Assembly: GCF_002288005.1 (NCBI RefSeq)
Contig: NZ_CP016771.1
Location: 62,001-126,000 of the forward strand
Direction of reading: 5' to 3'
Source: Candidatus Nanopelagicus hibericus
GTDB taxonomy: Bacteria > Actinomycetota > Actinomycetes > Nanopelagicales > Nanopelagicaceae
Length of the DNA: 64,000 nucleotides
The notes beneath the pieces were generated by a model. The model did not search any database. It was given only the letters and a program-made list of their open reading frames with translations, and had not been told where the DNA came from. Shown in pieces: positions 1-8,139 of the stretch; within the stretch, counting starts at the first letter, position 1; each line of letters starts with the position of its first letter. Position numbers and translations under genes: made by a program.

Positions 1-1
1 G

Positions 2-940
2 ATCAAAGCATTGTCACAGGCAATCAGACGTACTCGCGCCGGCCTTAAGGATCCAAAGCGCCCAGGCGGATCATTTATTTTTGCTGGACCTTCTGGTGTT
101 GGTAAGACAGAGCTTTCTAGAACTCTTGCACACTTCTTATTTGGTGATGCTAGTGCGTTAATTCAACTAGATATGTCTGAGTACTCTGAAAGACATACCG
201 CCTCTAGATTATTTGGTGCCCCTCCTGGCTATGTTGGTTATGACGAGGGTGGACAATTAACTGAGAAGGTGCGTCGTCGTCCATTCTCAGTCGTGTTATT
301 TGATGAGATTGAAAAAGCTCACCCAGATATCTTTAACTCACTACTGCAAGTACTAGAAGATGGTCGCTTAACTGATGCCCAAGGGCGGGTAGTGGATTTC
401 AAAAACACCATCATTATTATGACTACCAACTTAGGCACTAAAGATATTTCTAAATCACTCTCACTTGGCTTTGCCAACGTGGCAGATGCACAGGGAAGTT
501 ATGAGCGGATGAAGGCAAAGGTTGGTGATGAGCTAAAGACTCATTTCCGCCCTGAGTTCTTAAACCGTATTGATGACATTGTGGTCTTCCATCAGTTAAC
601 TCAAGATCAGATTGTGAAAATTGTCGATTTGATGGTTGCGCAATTAGATGAGCGCTTAAAGGCGAAGGACATGGGAATTGAATTGACTGCTGGCGCAAAG
701 GCGTTGCTGGCAAAGCGTGGTTATGACCCAGTACTTGGCGCTCGCCCACTTCGCAGAACAATTCAACGTGAATTAGAGGATGCTCTCTCGGAGAAGATGT
801 TGTTTGGTGAATTAAAAGCTAGTGAAATTGTGTTGGTTGACGTATCAGATGACACCGATCAAGCAACCTTTACATTTAAAGGAACCGCTAAAACTGCATT
901 GCCAGACACACCTGGTGATTTTGCAGAAGCAACTAATTAA
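2..940 (+). CDS. clpC: ClpC-type AAA+ unfoldase, 3' part (truncated by window edge)
   Basis: This is the C-terminal part of a Hsp100/Clp ATPase that unfolds proteins for the ClpP protease. The frame is open to the window edge (IKA before the TTG at 11), so the TTG is not a start. Counting from that TTG, the second AAA+ module shows Walker A GPSGVGKT at about 26-33, the pore loop GYVGYDEG near 73-80, Walker B VVLFDEIEKAH near 94-104, and a D2-small domain with the GARPLRR sensor-2 arginine region near the end. The reading IKALSQAIRRTRAGLKDPKRP fits ClpC better than ClpB. The N-terminal and D1 domains lie outside the window. The stop overlaps the converging radA end by 8 nt. Confidence 0.93.
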   Translation: MKALSQAIRRTRAGLKDPKRPGGSFIFAGPSGVGKTELSRTLAHFLFGDASALIQLDMSEYSERHTASRLFGAPPGYVGYDEGGQLTEKVRRRPFSVVLFDEIEKAHPDIFNSLLQVLEDGRLTDAQGRVVDFKNTIIIMTTNLGTKDISKSLSLGFANVADAQGSYERMKAKVGDELKTHFRPEFLNRIDDIVVFHQLTQDQIVKIVDLMVAQLDERLKAKDMGIELTAGAKALLAKRGYDPVLGARPLRRTIQRELEDALSEKMLFGELKASEIVLVDVSDDTDQATFTFKGTAKTALPDTPGDFAEATN

Positions 941-2303
941 TCTTCACTTTACTAATTGCCTGCTCAACCCTAGAAGCTTCTAGTATTTCAATTCCAGCAA
1001 TCTTTAAATCACTTCCAACTGGCACAATCACTCGTTTAAAACCTAGCCGAGCTGCTTCAGCAACTCTTTGCGTCACGCCAGTAACTTTTCTAATTTCTCC
1101 AGCTAAGCCAACCTCACCAATTGCAACTAAATCAGATGGAAGTGCTAATCCTTTAGCAGCAGATGCTACTGATAAGGCAACTGCTAAATCAGCAGCTGGT
1201 TCATTTATTTTCATCCCACCAACAGTTGCTACATAAACATCGCGGCCAGTAATTTTGATCCCAGCCCGAAGATCTAACACCGCAAGTGTCATTGCAGTTC
1301 TGGCATTGTCTAAGCCACTGGTTACTCGCCTAGCATTACCCCAATCTCTACCATCTGAGTTTGGTGCACTTACTAATGATTGAATTTCAGCAAGTAATGC
1401 CCGCCTGCCCTCAAGCACCACAGTCACACATGTGCCAGGTACTGGATCAGAATGCCGAGAGGTAAACAGCCCAGTTGGATCTGGCAAACCAATAATTCCA
1501 GAATCATTTAGATCAAAGCAACCAACCTCATCAGATGCACCAAACCTATTTTTAATTGTTCTAATTAATCTCAGCCTAGAGTGGCGCTCACCTTCAAAGT
1601 TAAGGACCACATCTACTAAGTGCTCTAGCAATCTTGGGCCGGCAATCGAACCATCCTTTGTGACGTGGCCAACTAGAACCAAAGTAATTGATCGCTCCTT
1701 TGCAATTCGAATTAGCGCAGCAGCAATCTCGCGCACTTGAGTAACACCACCTGGGGCGCCATCAACTGTGGTGCTGGAAATTGTTTGGATTGAATCAATA
1801 ACTAATAGTTCAGGTTTTACCGAATCAATATGAGCAATTACTGCGCCAAGATCAGATTCGGCTGCTAGCCATAAGTTTTTATCAATTGCATTTAATCGCT
1901 CTGCTCGTAATCGAACCTGTGATGCTGATTCTTCACCGCTTATATATAGAGATAAAATTCCTTGTTTAGCAGTCTCTGCTGCAACTGTTAGTAATAAGGT
2001 TGATTTACCAACTCCAGGCTCACCCGCTAATAAAATTGCTGCCCCCGGTACTAAGCCGCCACCTAAAACTCGATCTAACTCACCAACACCACTGCTTCGA
2101 GCCTTTGCACTTGCTAAATCAACATCACCAATTGGTTTTGCAGCTGAGGTTGTCGCACCAGCAACTAAAGATAGTTTCTTTGGCGCGGCTATCTCTTCAA
2201 CTGTTCCCCATGCTTGGCACTCACCACATCTACCAACCCATTTGGTTGCACTCCAACCGCACTCAACACAACGGAATGGATCTTTTGCGGGTGCTTTTGC
2301 CAT
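933..2303 (-). CDS. radA: DNA repair protein RadA
   Basis: RadA is a RecA-like ATPase that promotes branch migration of recombination intermediates. The 456 aa length is normal. Visible parts in order: a C4 zinc finger (C12, C15, C26, C29), Walker A GEPGVGKST at 94-102, the RadA signature KNRFG at 251-255, and a C-terminal Lon-like domain from about 270 onward. In many actinobacteria radA is next to disA. Here the upstream neighbour is a cysteine-rich protein instead and no disA is seen. The ATG has no Shine-Dalgarno sequence, but a TAGATT box lies exactly 6 nt upstream, suggesting a leaderless transcript. Confidence 0.95.
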   Translation of the reverse strand: MAKAPAKDPFRCVECGWSATKWVGRCGECQAWGTVEEIAAPKKLSLVAGATTSAAKPIGDVDLASAKARSSGVGELDRVLGGGLVPGAAILLAGEPGVGKSTLLLTVAAETAKQGILSLYISGEESASQVRLRAERLNAIDKNLWLAAESDLGAVIAHIDSVKPELLVIDSIQTISSTTVDGAPGGVTQVREIAAALIRIAKERSITLVLVGHVTKDGSIAGPRLLEHLVDVVLNFEGERHSRLRLIRTIKNRFGASDEVGCFDLNDSGIIGLPDPTGLFTSRHSDPVPGTCVTVVLEGRRALLAEIQSLVSAPNSDGRDWGNARRVTSGLDNARTAMTLAVLDLRAGIKITGRDVYVATVGGMKINEPAADLAVALSVASAAKGLALPSDLVAIGEVGLAGEIRKVTGVTQRVAEAARLGFKRVIVPVGSDLKIAGIEILEASRVEQAISKVKIN

Positions 2304-2309
2304 GGCGTA

Positions 2310-2315
2310 AATCTA
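2310..2315 (-). promoter_or_regulatory. -10 box of a predicted leaderless radA mRNA
   Basis: On the minus strand TAGATT is followed by TACGCC and then the radA ATG. The 6-nt gap puts transcription start at or beside the start codon. No ribosome binding site and no clear -35 are seen. Confidence 0.5.
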
Positions 2316-2329
2316 ATGGCTAGGGCTGA

Positions 2330-3190
2330 CTATCCTCGCTCTTGCGCCGCCTTTGTTGCTGGGTGAATAACAAATAGTGGCAACTCATGTCGTTTTTGTG
2401 CTTTGCGGGTTGCAGCAATTGCCGCCATTCGACTATCACAAAGTTTTACTAACTGTGCATAACCTTTTTTACCCATCAACGCGATTAATTCAACCTCACT
2501 TGATTGATAGACCGGAACTTTTCCAACATGTGCCTCTGAGTTACTAGTGCAGTACCAATCAAGCTCTGCGCCCCCTTCACCCCAAGCTAATCTTTCATAC
2601 TCACCAATAACTACAACTGTCATCTCTCGTCCACCCAACTCACGGCTCTCCCAAGAACGGCGCAGTGGAAGTTGCCAACAGATATCTGGTTTAGTGACAG
2701 TCATATTTGTATTTTCTTTAACTGCCAAGTGATGAAGCGCGCAACCAAAAGATCCGCTATAGCCAGCCGCTTGATGCCCAACCTGATTTAGAAATATGCA
2801 ACCACCTTTAACTTTTCTGGTTTTGCGCTCTTTGTCTAGACCAATTTCAGAGATTTGTAACTTGCCACCAGATTTCTTTGGCCTTGCTTGATCATAATAT
2901 TGCCAATCAGCCTTTGTTAATTTCTTCGCCGCTTTTAATACTCGCGCCTCATCCTCTTTGCCAGTGTAGTAAGCACCATCTGAGCAACATCCAGCATTAG
3001 GTTTATCCTTATCAATGCCGCAACAACCATTGCCGTATATACATTGCCAATAAGAGGTGAGCCAGGTTAAATCACACTTAAATATTTCCTCTAAATTTTC
3101 TGGGTTTTCAAACTCAACCCAATCTCGAGTGAAATTAGGCGCAACCTCATTCTTTGATAACTTATATTTCAGACTTTTTTTGGTTGCCAT
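2330..3190 (-). CDS. Conserved cysteine-rich protein of unknown function
   Basis: A 286 aa soluble protein with no signal peptide or membrane segment. Cysteines cluster in residues 39-70 (one CC, a second CC, and single C residues spaced as in Fe-S or zinc sites), with more in GGCIFLNQ, GCALHH, DICWQL and WYCTSN. The pattern recalls YkgJ/DUF3109-type putative metal-cluster proteins, but I cannot confirm family membership. It is a real gene: it fills the space between radA and proC, has normal composition, and starts behind a plausible promoter. No catalytic assignment is justified. Its position next to radA may only reflect strand order. Confidence 0.75.
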   Translation of the reverse strand: MATKKSLKYKLSKNEVAPNFTRDWVEFENPENLEEIFKCDLTWLTSYWQCIYGNGCCGIDKDKPNAGCCSDGAYYTGKEDEARVLKAAKKLTKADWQYYDQARPKKSGGKLQISEIGLDKERKTRKVKGGCIFLNQVGHQAAGYSGSFGCALHHLAVKENTNMTVTKPDICWQLPLRRSWESRELGGREMTVVVIGEYERLAWGEGGAELDWYCTSNSEAHVGKVPVYQSSEVELIALMGKKGYAQLVKLCDSRMAAIAATRKAQKRHELPLFVIHPATKAAQERG

Positions 3191-3198
3191 AGGGTGGA

Positions 3199-3204
3199 AG
3201 TTTA
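3199..3204 (-). promoter_or_regulatory. -10 box upstream of the cysteine-rich protein gene
   Basis: TAAACT lies 8 nt upstream of the ATG at 3190 on the minus strand, with no Shine-Dalgarno sequence between. The 56-bp gap to proC also holds the opposite proC -10 box, so the two promoters are divergent. Confidence 0.4.
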
Positions 3205-3234
3205 AGGGTTAGGTAAGGTTTGTGACTAATTGGG

Positions 3235-3240
3235 TAGGCT
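3235..3240 (+). promoter_or_regulatory. -10 box of a predicted leaderless proC mRNA
   Basis: TAGGCT, then 6 nt (TGAAGT), then the proC ATG. There is no ribosome binding site. The same hexamer and gap occur upstream of murB at 48061. Confidence 0.5.
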
Positions 3241-3246
3241 TGAAGT

Positions 3247-4059
3247 ATGACGGCGCAACTGACAAATAAATGTATTGGCTTTATCGGAGTTGGTGTCATG
3301 GGCTCCTCGCTAATTAAGGCCCTGCTCACCACAACATTTCCAGCAAATCAAATATGTATTCTCGATAAGAGTGAGGAAAAGGCTAACCAGGTCGCTACGG
3401 CACATAAAGTAGAAAAACAAAGCATCTCGCATATGGGACAAAACTGTGATGTTATTTTTCTTGCTGTTAAACCACAAGATCTTGGTGATGTATTGGCGGA
3501 GTTGAGTCAGAGCCTTAAGAGTGAAACTTTACTGATCTCTATTGCCGCTGGGAAAAGTACAAAATTCATTGAATCAAAGCTAAGTAAAAAAAATCCAGTG
3601 GTACGAGTAATGCCTAATACCCCAGCGCAGATTGGAAAGGGTGTTGCTGCAATCTCTGGCGGTTTAAACGCGCAGCCAATCCATATTGAGTTAGCGAAGC
3701 AGTTATTTGCTGCTAGCGGAGCAGTTGTAGAGGTTCCGGAAGAAAATCAAGATGCGGTAACCGCCCTTAGTGGATCTGGTCCAGCTTACTTTTTTTACTT
3801 CATCGAATCCATGATTAAGTCTGGCGTGCAACTTGGGCTCACAAATGAAATTGCAACACAACTTGCGATCGGAACTATTACAGGTTCTGCTGCAATGTTG
3901 CAGGAAAGCGGTCTAGATGCAGCCACACTTAGGAAGAATGTCACCAGCCCTAATGGCACGACTGCAGCAGCACTTGCAGTATTTGCTGACAAAGATTTAG
4001 AAAAGATAATTTCAGAGGCCATGGCTGCTGCCAGAAAACGTGCACAGGAGTTGGCTTGA
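3247..4059 (+). CDS. proC: Pyrroline-5-carboxylate reductase
   Basis: Catalyses the last step of proline synthesis, NAD(P)H-dependent reduction of 1-pyrroline-5-carboxylate to proline. The 270 aa length is typical. The N-terminal Rossmann motif GFIGVGVMG binds the nucleotide. VRVMPNTPAQIGKG in the middle and the C-terminal ALSGSGPAYFF ... TSPNGTTAAAL segments are family signatures. The ATG is used without a Shine-Dalgarno sequence, behind TAGGCT. The downstream secreted-protein gene overlaps by 4 nt. The same proC to bS22 proximity is known in Mycobacterium (Rv0500, Rv0500B), which supports the actinobacterial assignment. Confidence 0.95.
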   Translation: MTAQLTNKCIGFIGVGVMGSSLIKALLTTTFPANQICILDKSEEKANQVATAHKVEKQSISHMGQNCDVIFLAVKPQDLGDVLAELSQSLKSETLLISIAAGKSTKFIESKLSKKNPVVRVMPNTPAQIGKGVAAISGGLNAQPIHIELAKQLFAASGAVVEVPEENQDAVTALSGSGPAYFFYFIESMIKSGVQLGLTNEIATQLAIGTITGSAAMLQESGLDAATLRKNVTSPNGTTAAALAVFADKDLEKIISEAMAAARKRAQELA

Positions 4060-5279
4060 AAAGATTTTTTCTTGCAGTAATAATAATTTCTTTTAGCGTT
4101 TTTTCTTCAGCAAATGCAGCAGTTATGAAAAATACTAAGCCGTTAGTAGAGCTGCCTTACACCAAAGCAGATCAAATCAGCAGTGTGTTATTAACTCCCA
4201 TAAGTATCATCATCACTGGCACGACAGAATCACCTAGCTCCTCCTGGATAAACGGTGCGCTTGCAGGTGTTAGTGATGGTTTTATTGCAAGCTACTCATC
4301 CCTGGGTGCACCGCTCTGGAATATTAGGCTGGGCAGCAATGCAAATGAAATTGCTACATCTGCTGCGATTGATTTAGATGGCAGCATCTGGATCACCGGT
4401 GCAACCTCAGCCTCAGTAACACCAAACCCAACTGCAATTCCGCCAAAGGCATTAAACCCAGATAATGTGATTCTTGATCCCACTGCGGCAGTATCAACAC
4501 CCTTAAATCGAATCAAAATTTGGCAGATTAGCAGTAGTGGAAATTTACTTAATTCATTTGAGTATATTGGTGAAAATATTATCAACCCCAAAAAGTTATT
4601 AGTTACAGATAGTAATCTGATTATTTTAGGGAGTATTTACGATAAATCATCGGTAGCAGGTTTTTATTTATCGGTAAGTAAATCTGGTGTGTTTACACCA
4701 ATAATAAAATTTGGATCAAAATCTACGCAAATAAACTCAGCAATCAGTAACAAAGATGGCAGCATCACCGCTGTTGGATCAAGTGGTGAATTGTTATTAA
4801 AAGTTAAACCACTAAGTAAAGTTGACGCTGTTACTTTCAAGATATCTTCAGCTGGGGTTTTGCAGCAAGTTGCTCGGGCAACATTAAAAACCACAAGTAG
4901 AAGTTGGAGCAGTATTGATGCCGGTTTATTACAAGGGGGAAGAGTTACCTACTCAAATAAAACCGAGGCAGCGATCACAAAATTTTCTGCACTAGGTAAA
5001 CCAGTCTGGAATGTGCGCTACTCGGCTAAATCATCTGCGCTAGTAGCAAATGGCAGTAACTCTTGGGCGACCTACATTTCAAGTGGTGCGATAAAAGGTG
5101 TGCCAGCTTGGAAGCCAAAGACGCCAGCTCCAGTCTTAATCGAGTTTGGGAAAAAAGGTGAAGTAATTTCATCCCATACTCTTTCCGCTCCAGCGGTTGC
5201 AATTGCTGCAAATAATGAAATTGGTACAGTTGTTATCACCGACTCGGGTGTGGCTTTTGGTTTAGTAGTAGTTAACTAG
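4056..5279 (+). CDS. Secreted protein, possible beta-propeller, function unknown
   Basis: A 407 aa protein starting at TTG with AGGAG 5 nt upstream, overlapping the proC stop. Residues 1-21 form a signal peptide (KRFF, hydrophobic run, SSANA). The rest is Ser/Thr/Ala/Ile-rich with recurring short blocks of the type DGSI.A.G and GxPVWNVRYS, e.g. APLWNIRLGSN near 87 and KPVWNVRYSAK near 317. Such spaced repeats suggest a beta-propeller exported to the surface. No catalytic motif is visible. It sits where some relatives carry a small excisionase/BldC-like gene between proC and the bS22 peptide gene. Confidence 0.75.
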   Translation: MKRFFLAVIIISFSVFSSANAAVMKNTKPLVELPYTKADQISSVLLTPISIIITGTTESPSSSWINGALAGVSDGFIASYSSLGAPLWNIRLGSNANEIATSAAIDLDGSIWITGATSASVTPNPTAIPPKALNPDNVILDPTAAVSTPLNRIKIWQISSSGNLLNSFEYIGENIINPKKLLVTDSNLIILGSIYDKSSVAGFYLSVSKSGVFTPIIKFGSKSTQINSAISNKDGSITAVGSSGELLLKVKPLSKVDAVTFKISSAGVLQQVARATLKTTSRSWSSIDAGLLQGGRVTYSNKTEAAITKFSALGKPVWNVRYSAKSSALVANGSNSWATYISSGAIKGVPAWKPKTPAPVLIEFGKKGEVISSHTLSAPAVAIAANNEIGTVVITDSGVAFGLVVVN

Positions 5280-5317
5280 TAATCTTGGCTTATCGTTAAT
5301 AACTATAAAGGAGTAAA

Positions 5318-5416
5318 ATGGGTTCAGTAATAAAAAAGCGTCGCAAGCGAATGGCTAAAAAGAAGCACAAAAAACTTCTTAAGCGAACTAGAATTCAGCG
5401 TCGCAACGCTAAGTAA
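5318..5416 (+). CDS. bS22-type 32-residue ribosomal peptide (AURKAIP1/COX24 domain)
   Basis: The ATG at 5318 opens a 32-codon frame beginning [19 protein letters not shown] and ending QRRNAK. It has a strong AAGGAG ribosome binding site 4 nt upstream. About 60 percent of residues are Lys or Arg. The peptide is nearly identical to the mycobacterial small-subunit protein bS22 (Rv0500B in M. tuberculosis), which belongs to the AURKAIP1/COX24 family and sits near 16S rRNA in the 30S body. Its position two genes after proC matches Mycobacterium. It is probably cotranscribed with proC and the secreted protein. Confidence 0.92.
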   Translation: MGSVIKKRRKRMAKKKHKKLLKRTRIQRRNAK

Positions 5417-5417
5417 A

Positions 5418-5433
5418 AAAGCATTAAGGCTTT
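5418..5433. terminator. Small hairpin between converging genes
   Basis: AAAGC, 6-nt loop, GCTTT, flanked by an A run on the left and TTTAAAA on the right. It could end transcription of the bS22 unit and, on the opposite strand, of the metalloprotease gene, whose stop falls in the loop. Only 5 bp, so weak. Confidence 0.35.
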
Positions 5434-7778
5434 AAAAGAGTTAATTTTCCAGATACGCCAGCAACGGCGTATCTGACCTTATTTAATGTAATCCAACTAC
5501 TTTGAGCACCTTCTTGTACAGTTCCGTTAGAAATTAATAAGGCGGTGCGCTTTGTTTTTTCTAAGGAGCACAGCCGAAGTTGGCAGCCAAACATTATGTT
5601 TTTTTCATCAATAGCAACTGGTGAATTTGGTACCCCGTAATCTGAAGCGGTGACATCAGTAAATTTTGTGGCTGGAAGTGTTTGATATCTGATTTGATTT
5701 GGATTAGGGAATGAGACGCCACTTCCAGTAAACCAGCTTAGATTTATACCTCTAGCGCTATTAAATATGGCAACGTCATATCCAGCTACTGCAACACCTT
5801 CACCAGGTGTATCTAAGGTTTTATAAACCCAGTCCTCGACAAATGCACTACTTCTACTGGCATACCTGATCTCACCTCTGGTTACATTTCTTTCAAGATC
5901 AAAGCCACGAACTGAGTCAAAAAGCAGATGAATTTTCTTGCCAACAGTTACTGATTTCAAATGAAATGCCACATCACCAGTGGTTCTATCTTCTGTATCT
6001 TTATCCCCATCAACAATCTCATACCGCCATTCGTTACCATTTTTTACCGCTCCCAGTAATATTCCCTGTGATTCATCACGATAGAAAACCTGCACCCCTG
6101 ATGCAGTAACTGCACATGCACTGGACACGCTGACATCAGAGCCACCACGGATCCTTGGAAACACTTTGTAATCTTGAATCGTAGGGGCATCACCATCAAC
6201 TATTTCGTAGTACCAATTTTTTCCATCGTATAAGGCATATCTAAGATCTTTATCTTTAAGATCTGCATAGAAAATGTGTAAATAGTTATTTTTTCCAGAA
6301 ACAGAGGTGCAGATAGATATATAGCCAGATACATCATTTGTAGTTTTATTGAGTGTAGATGAGTTTCCATCAATTGTTTTAATACTCCATTTGCTGCCAG
6401 TCAGGGTGGCAAGCTTTAAATCACCATTTTTACTATCACTGTAGGCAATAACCGGCTTACCTGCATATGTGGCAGTAGCTAAATACTTAGCATCTGCCGC
6501 GCTATCTATAACTGTACTTTTCCAACTTGCCTCTGGCATTACAGCATTGGTATTAACAGTGTTTGAGGTTCCTAGAGAGTTTGTTGCGGAGACCGAAAAG
6601 GTATACCTACTACCGTTTTTTAAACCTGTGATAGTTATTGGGCCCTCTTTAACATTTAACACTTCACCGCTTTGAATATTTTTTACTTCATAATTTGAAA
6701 CTTGAGCTTCACGGAAATTAACTGGTGGATCAAATTGAATAATTGCACTCTTATCACCGACAAGTGCTTTCACATTTTGTGGCGGCTGTGGTGTGCCAGC
6801 GGCAACTCCAGCCGGTGGCTTTATTCGCATATCTTCAAAGATTGCAAGCAACAGTGAACCTGGCAGATGAAATATCTCTCCAGAATCTAGATTGGGAGTC
6901 ATTACTGCATTAGTTCCAGATTTTGAAAATGTTGCTTCATCTAAATGTGCAATCGAAGAGCCCGCTTCGTAAACAGTGGGTGTGTAAAGTTTTGGCTTCA
7001 CTCCATTATTAGCTTTTGTGGCTATCTCACCAGACCAAACTAAATTTGTTGTCATCGCCTTTCCAGTCTCAAGGGAAGGAGATGGCATATCTGCTAAACG
7101 TCTGCCATCAGGCAGTTGAGCGTAAGCATCAAATGGGGTGGGTTGGTCCACTCTGCCAAAGCCAGAGAACTCGTCATAATAAGTTCCAGAAATAAACCCA
7201 AGGCCATGAGCCATTTCATGCAATATTACGGAGACTAGATCATAACTTTTAGCTGGACAATTACCATCAACTCCGTAATACCAAGGCGCGTTTGAACTAA
7301 TTGTGATTTCCATTTCAGCAGCATTAGGGTCAAGATCTTTTCCCGCCAGGGCATTTGCTAGCGCTGATGGATAATAAAGAGTTTTGTCGGGTGCGCCAGT
7401 AAAATTTGCAAAGTTCCGTTTGGCGCTCGCTGACGCCAATACAGAGTAACTAGTAGATCTTCCCCAATTCACATTTATATTTATAGGAACAGTAGAAGCA
7501 AAGTTTTCAGACCAAACATCTACCGCTGCTTGAATTGGAATCTTTACATTCTCAGGAACAGAATTAAAATTAATTACAAAATTACTTTTCTTTTCAAGAT
7601 TGGCACTTATCGGTCTAGGAGTTGATTGAATAGCCGCAGCATTTCCGCTGGCATAGATATAACCCCAGTTAGCTGGCGCAACCTTGATTTGAAGTGAATT
7701 GGCAGAATTTGTTGAGATGGGGCTAGCAAGGAAGGTAGCAATCAACCCGACGGTGGTAAAAAAAGATTTTAAGCGCAC
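5424..7778 (-). CDS. Secreted zinc-metalloprotease-like protein with FN3 domain
   Basis: A 784 aa exported protein starting at GTG. Residues 1-26 are a signal peptide. The zincin motif HEMAHGLGF is at 187-195 (zinc ligands H187 and H191, catalytic E188). The third His of the metzincin consensus is absent (Ser at 197), so the third ligand must lie elsewhere; the conserved-looking SSIAHLDE block near 274-281 is a candidate. A fibronectin type III domain spans about 331-416. The remaining 370 residues carry repeated SKNGDLKLAT- or YALYDGKNWYYEIVDGD-like blocks, suggesting a beta-propeller. It likely degrades or binds extracellular protein; substrate unknown. No C-terminal anchor is seen. It has no Shine-Dalgarno sequence. 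Confidence 0.8.
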   Translation of the reverse strand: MRLKSFFTTVGLIATFLASPISTNSANSLQIKVAPANWGYIYASGNAAAIQSTPRPISANLEKKSNFVINFNSVPENVKIPIQAAVDVWSENFASTVPININVNWGRSTSYSVLASASAKRNFANFTGAPDKTLYYPSALANALAGKDLDPNAAEMEITISSNAPWYYGVDGNCPAKSYDLVSVILHEMAHGLGFISGTYYDEFSGFGRVDQPTPFDAYAQLPDGRRLADMPSPSLETGKAMTTNLVWSGEIATKANNGVKPKLYTPTVYEAGSSIAHLDEATFSKSGTNAVMTPNLDSGEIFHLPGSLLLAIFEDMRIKPPAGVAAGTPQPPQNVKALVGDKSAIIQFDPPVNFREAQVSNYEVKNIQSGEVLNVKEGPITITGLKNGSRYTFSVSATNSLGTSNTVNTNAVMPEASWKSTVIDSAADAKYLATATYAGKPVIAYSDSKNGDLKLATLTGSKWSIKTIDGNSSTLNKTTNDVSGYISICTSVSGKNNYLHIFYADLKDKDLRYALYDGKNWYYEIVDGDAPTIQDYKVFPRIRGGSDVSVSSACAVTASGVQVFYRDESQGILLGAVKNGNEWRYEIVDGDKDTEDRTTGDVAFHLKSVTVGKKIHLLFDSVRGFDLERNVTRGEIRYASRSSAFVEDWVYKTLDTPGEGVAVAGYDVAIFNSARGINLSWFTGSGVSFPNPNQIRYQTLPATKFTDVTASDYGVPNSPVAIDEKNIMFGCQLRLCSLEKTKRTALLISNGTVQEGAQSSWITLNKVRYAVAGVSGKLTLLKP

Positions 7779-7785
7779 AGAGTGA

Positions 7786-7791
7786 AGGCTA
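7786..7791 (-). promoter_or_regulatory. -10 box upstream of the metalloprotease gene
   Basis: TAGCCT lies 7 nt upstream of the GTG at 7778 on the minus strand. There is no ribosome binding site, which fits a leaderless start. Confidence 0.42.
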
Positions 7792-7902
7792 ACAGTCTGC
7801 GATGATAGGTTTGTGCCATAGGTTAATTTTAAGTAATAATTCAGGAAAAATACATATTGGAAAACCTGCTAAACCCCCTACCTTTGGAAGAAGTTTGAAG
7901 TT

Positions 7903-8139
7903 ATGAAAAAAGTACTGATCTACTCTCGATCTGGTTGCCATTTATGTGAAATAGCTATTGATCGAATCAACGCAATTAAGAATGAACACCACTTTTTGAT
8001 CGAGATAAAACTAATTGACGGTAATAATGATTTAGAGGAAAAGTATGGCGAACAGGTGCCTGTTATTTTCATCGACGGGAAAGTTCATGATTACTGGCGG
8101 GTGGATTCAGAACGATTTATAAAAGCAATTAACGCTTAA
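7903..8139 (+). CDS. Glutaredoxin-like protein (DUF836 type)
   Basis: A 78 aa thioredoxin-fold protein with the redox pair C12-H-L-C15 at the start of helix 1 and a cis-proline segment EQVPVIFIDGK near 50-60. It probably handles thiol-disulfide exchange in the cytoplasm; the partner is unknown. GGAAGAAG upstream acts as ribosome binding site. The last 4 nt overlap the converging xpb stop. A similar small redox gene lies in the proC-serB region of mycobacteria (Rv0508), so this is probably ancestral order. Confidence 0.82.
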   Translation: MKKVLIYSRSGCHLCEIAIDRINAIKNEHHFLIEIKLIDGNNDLEEKYGEQVPVIFIDGKVHDYWRVDSERFIKAINA

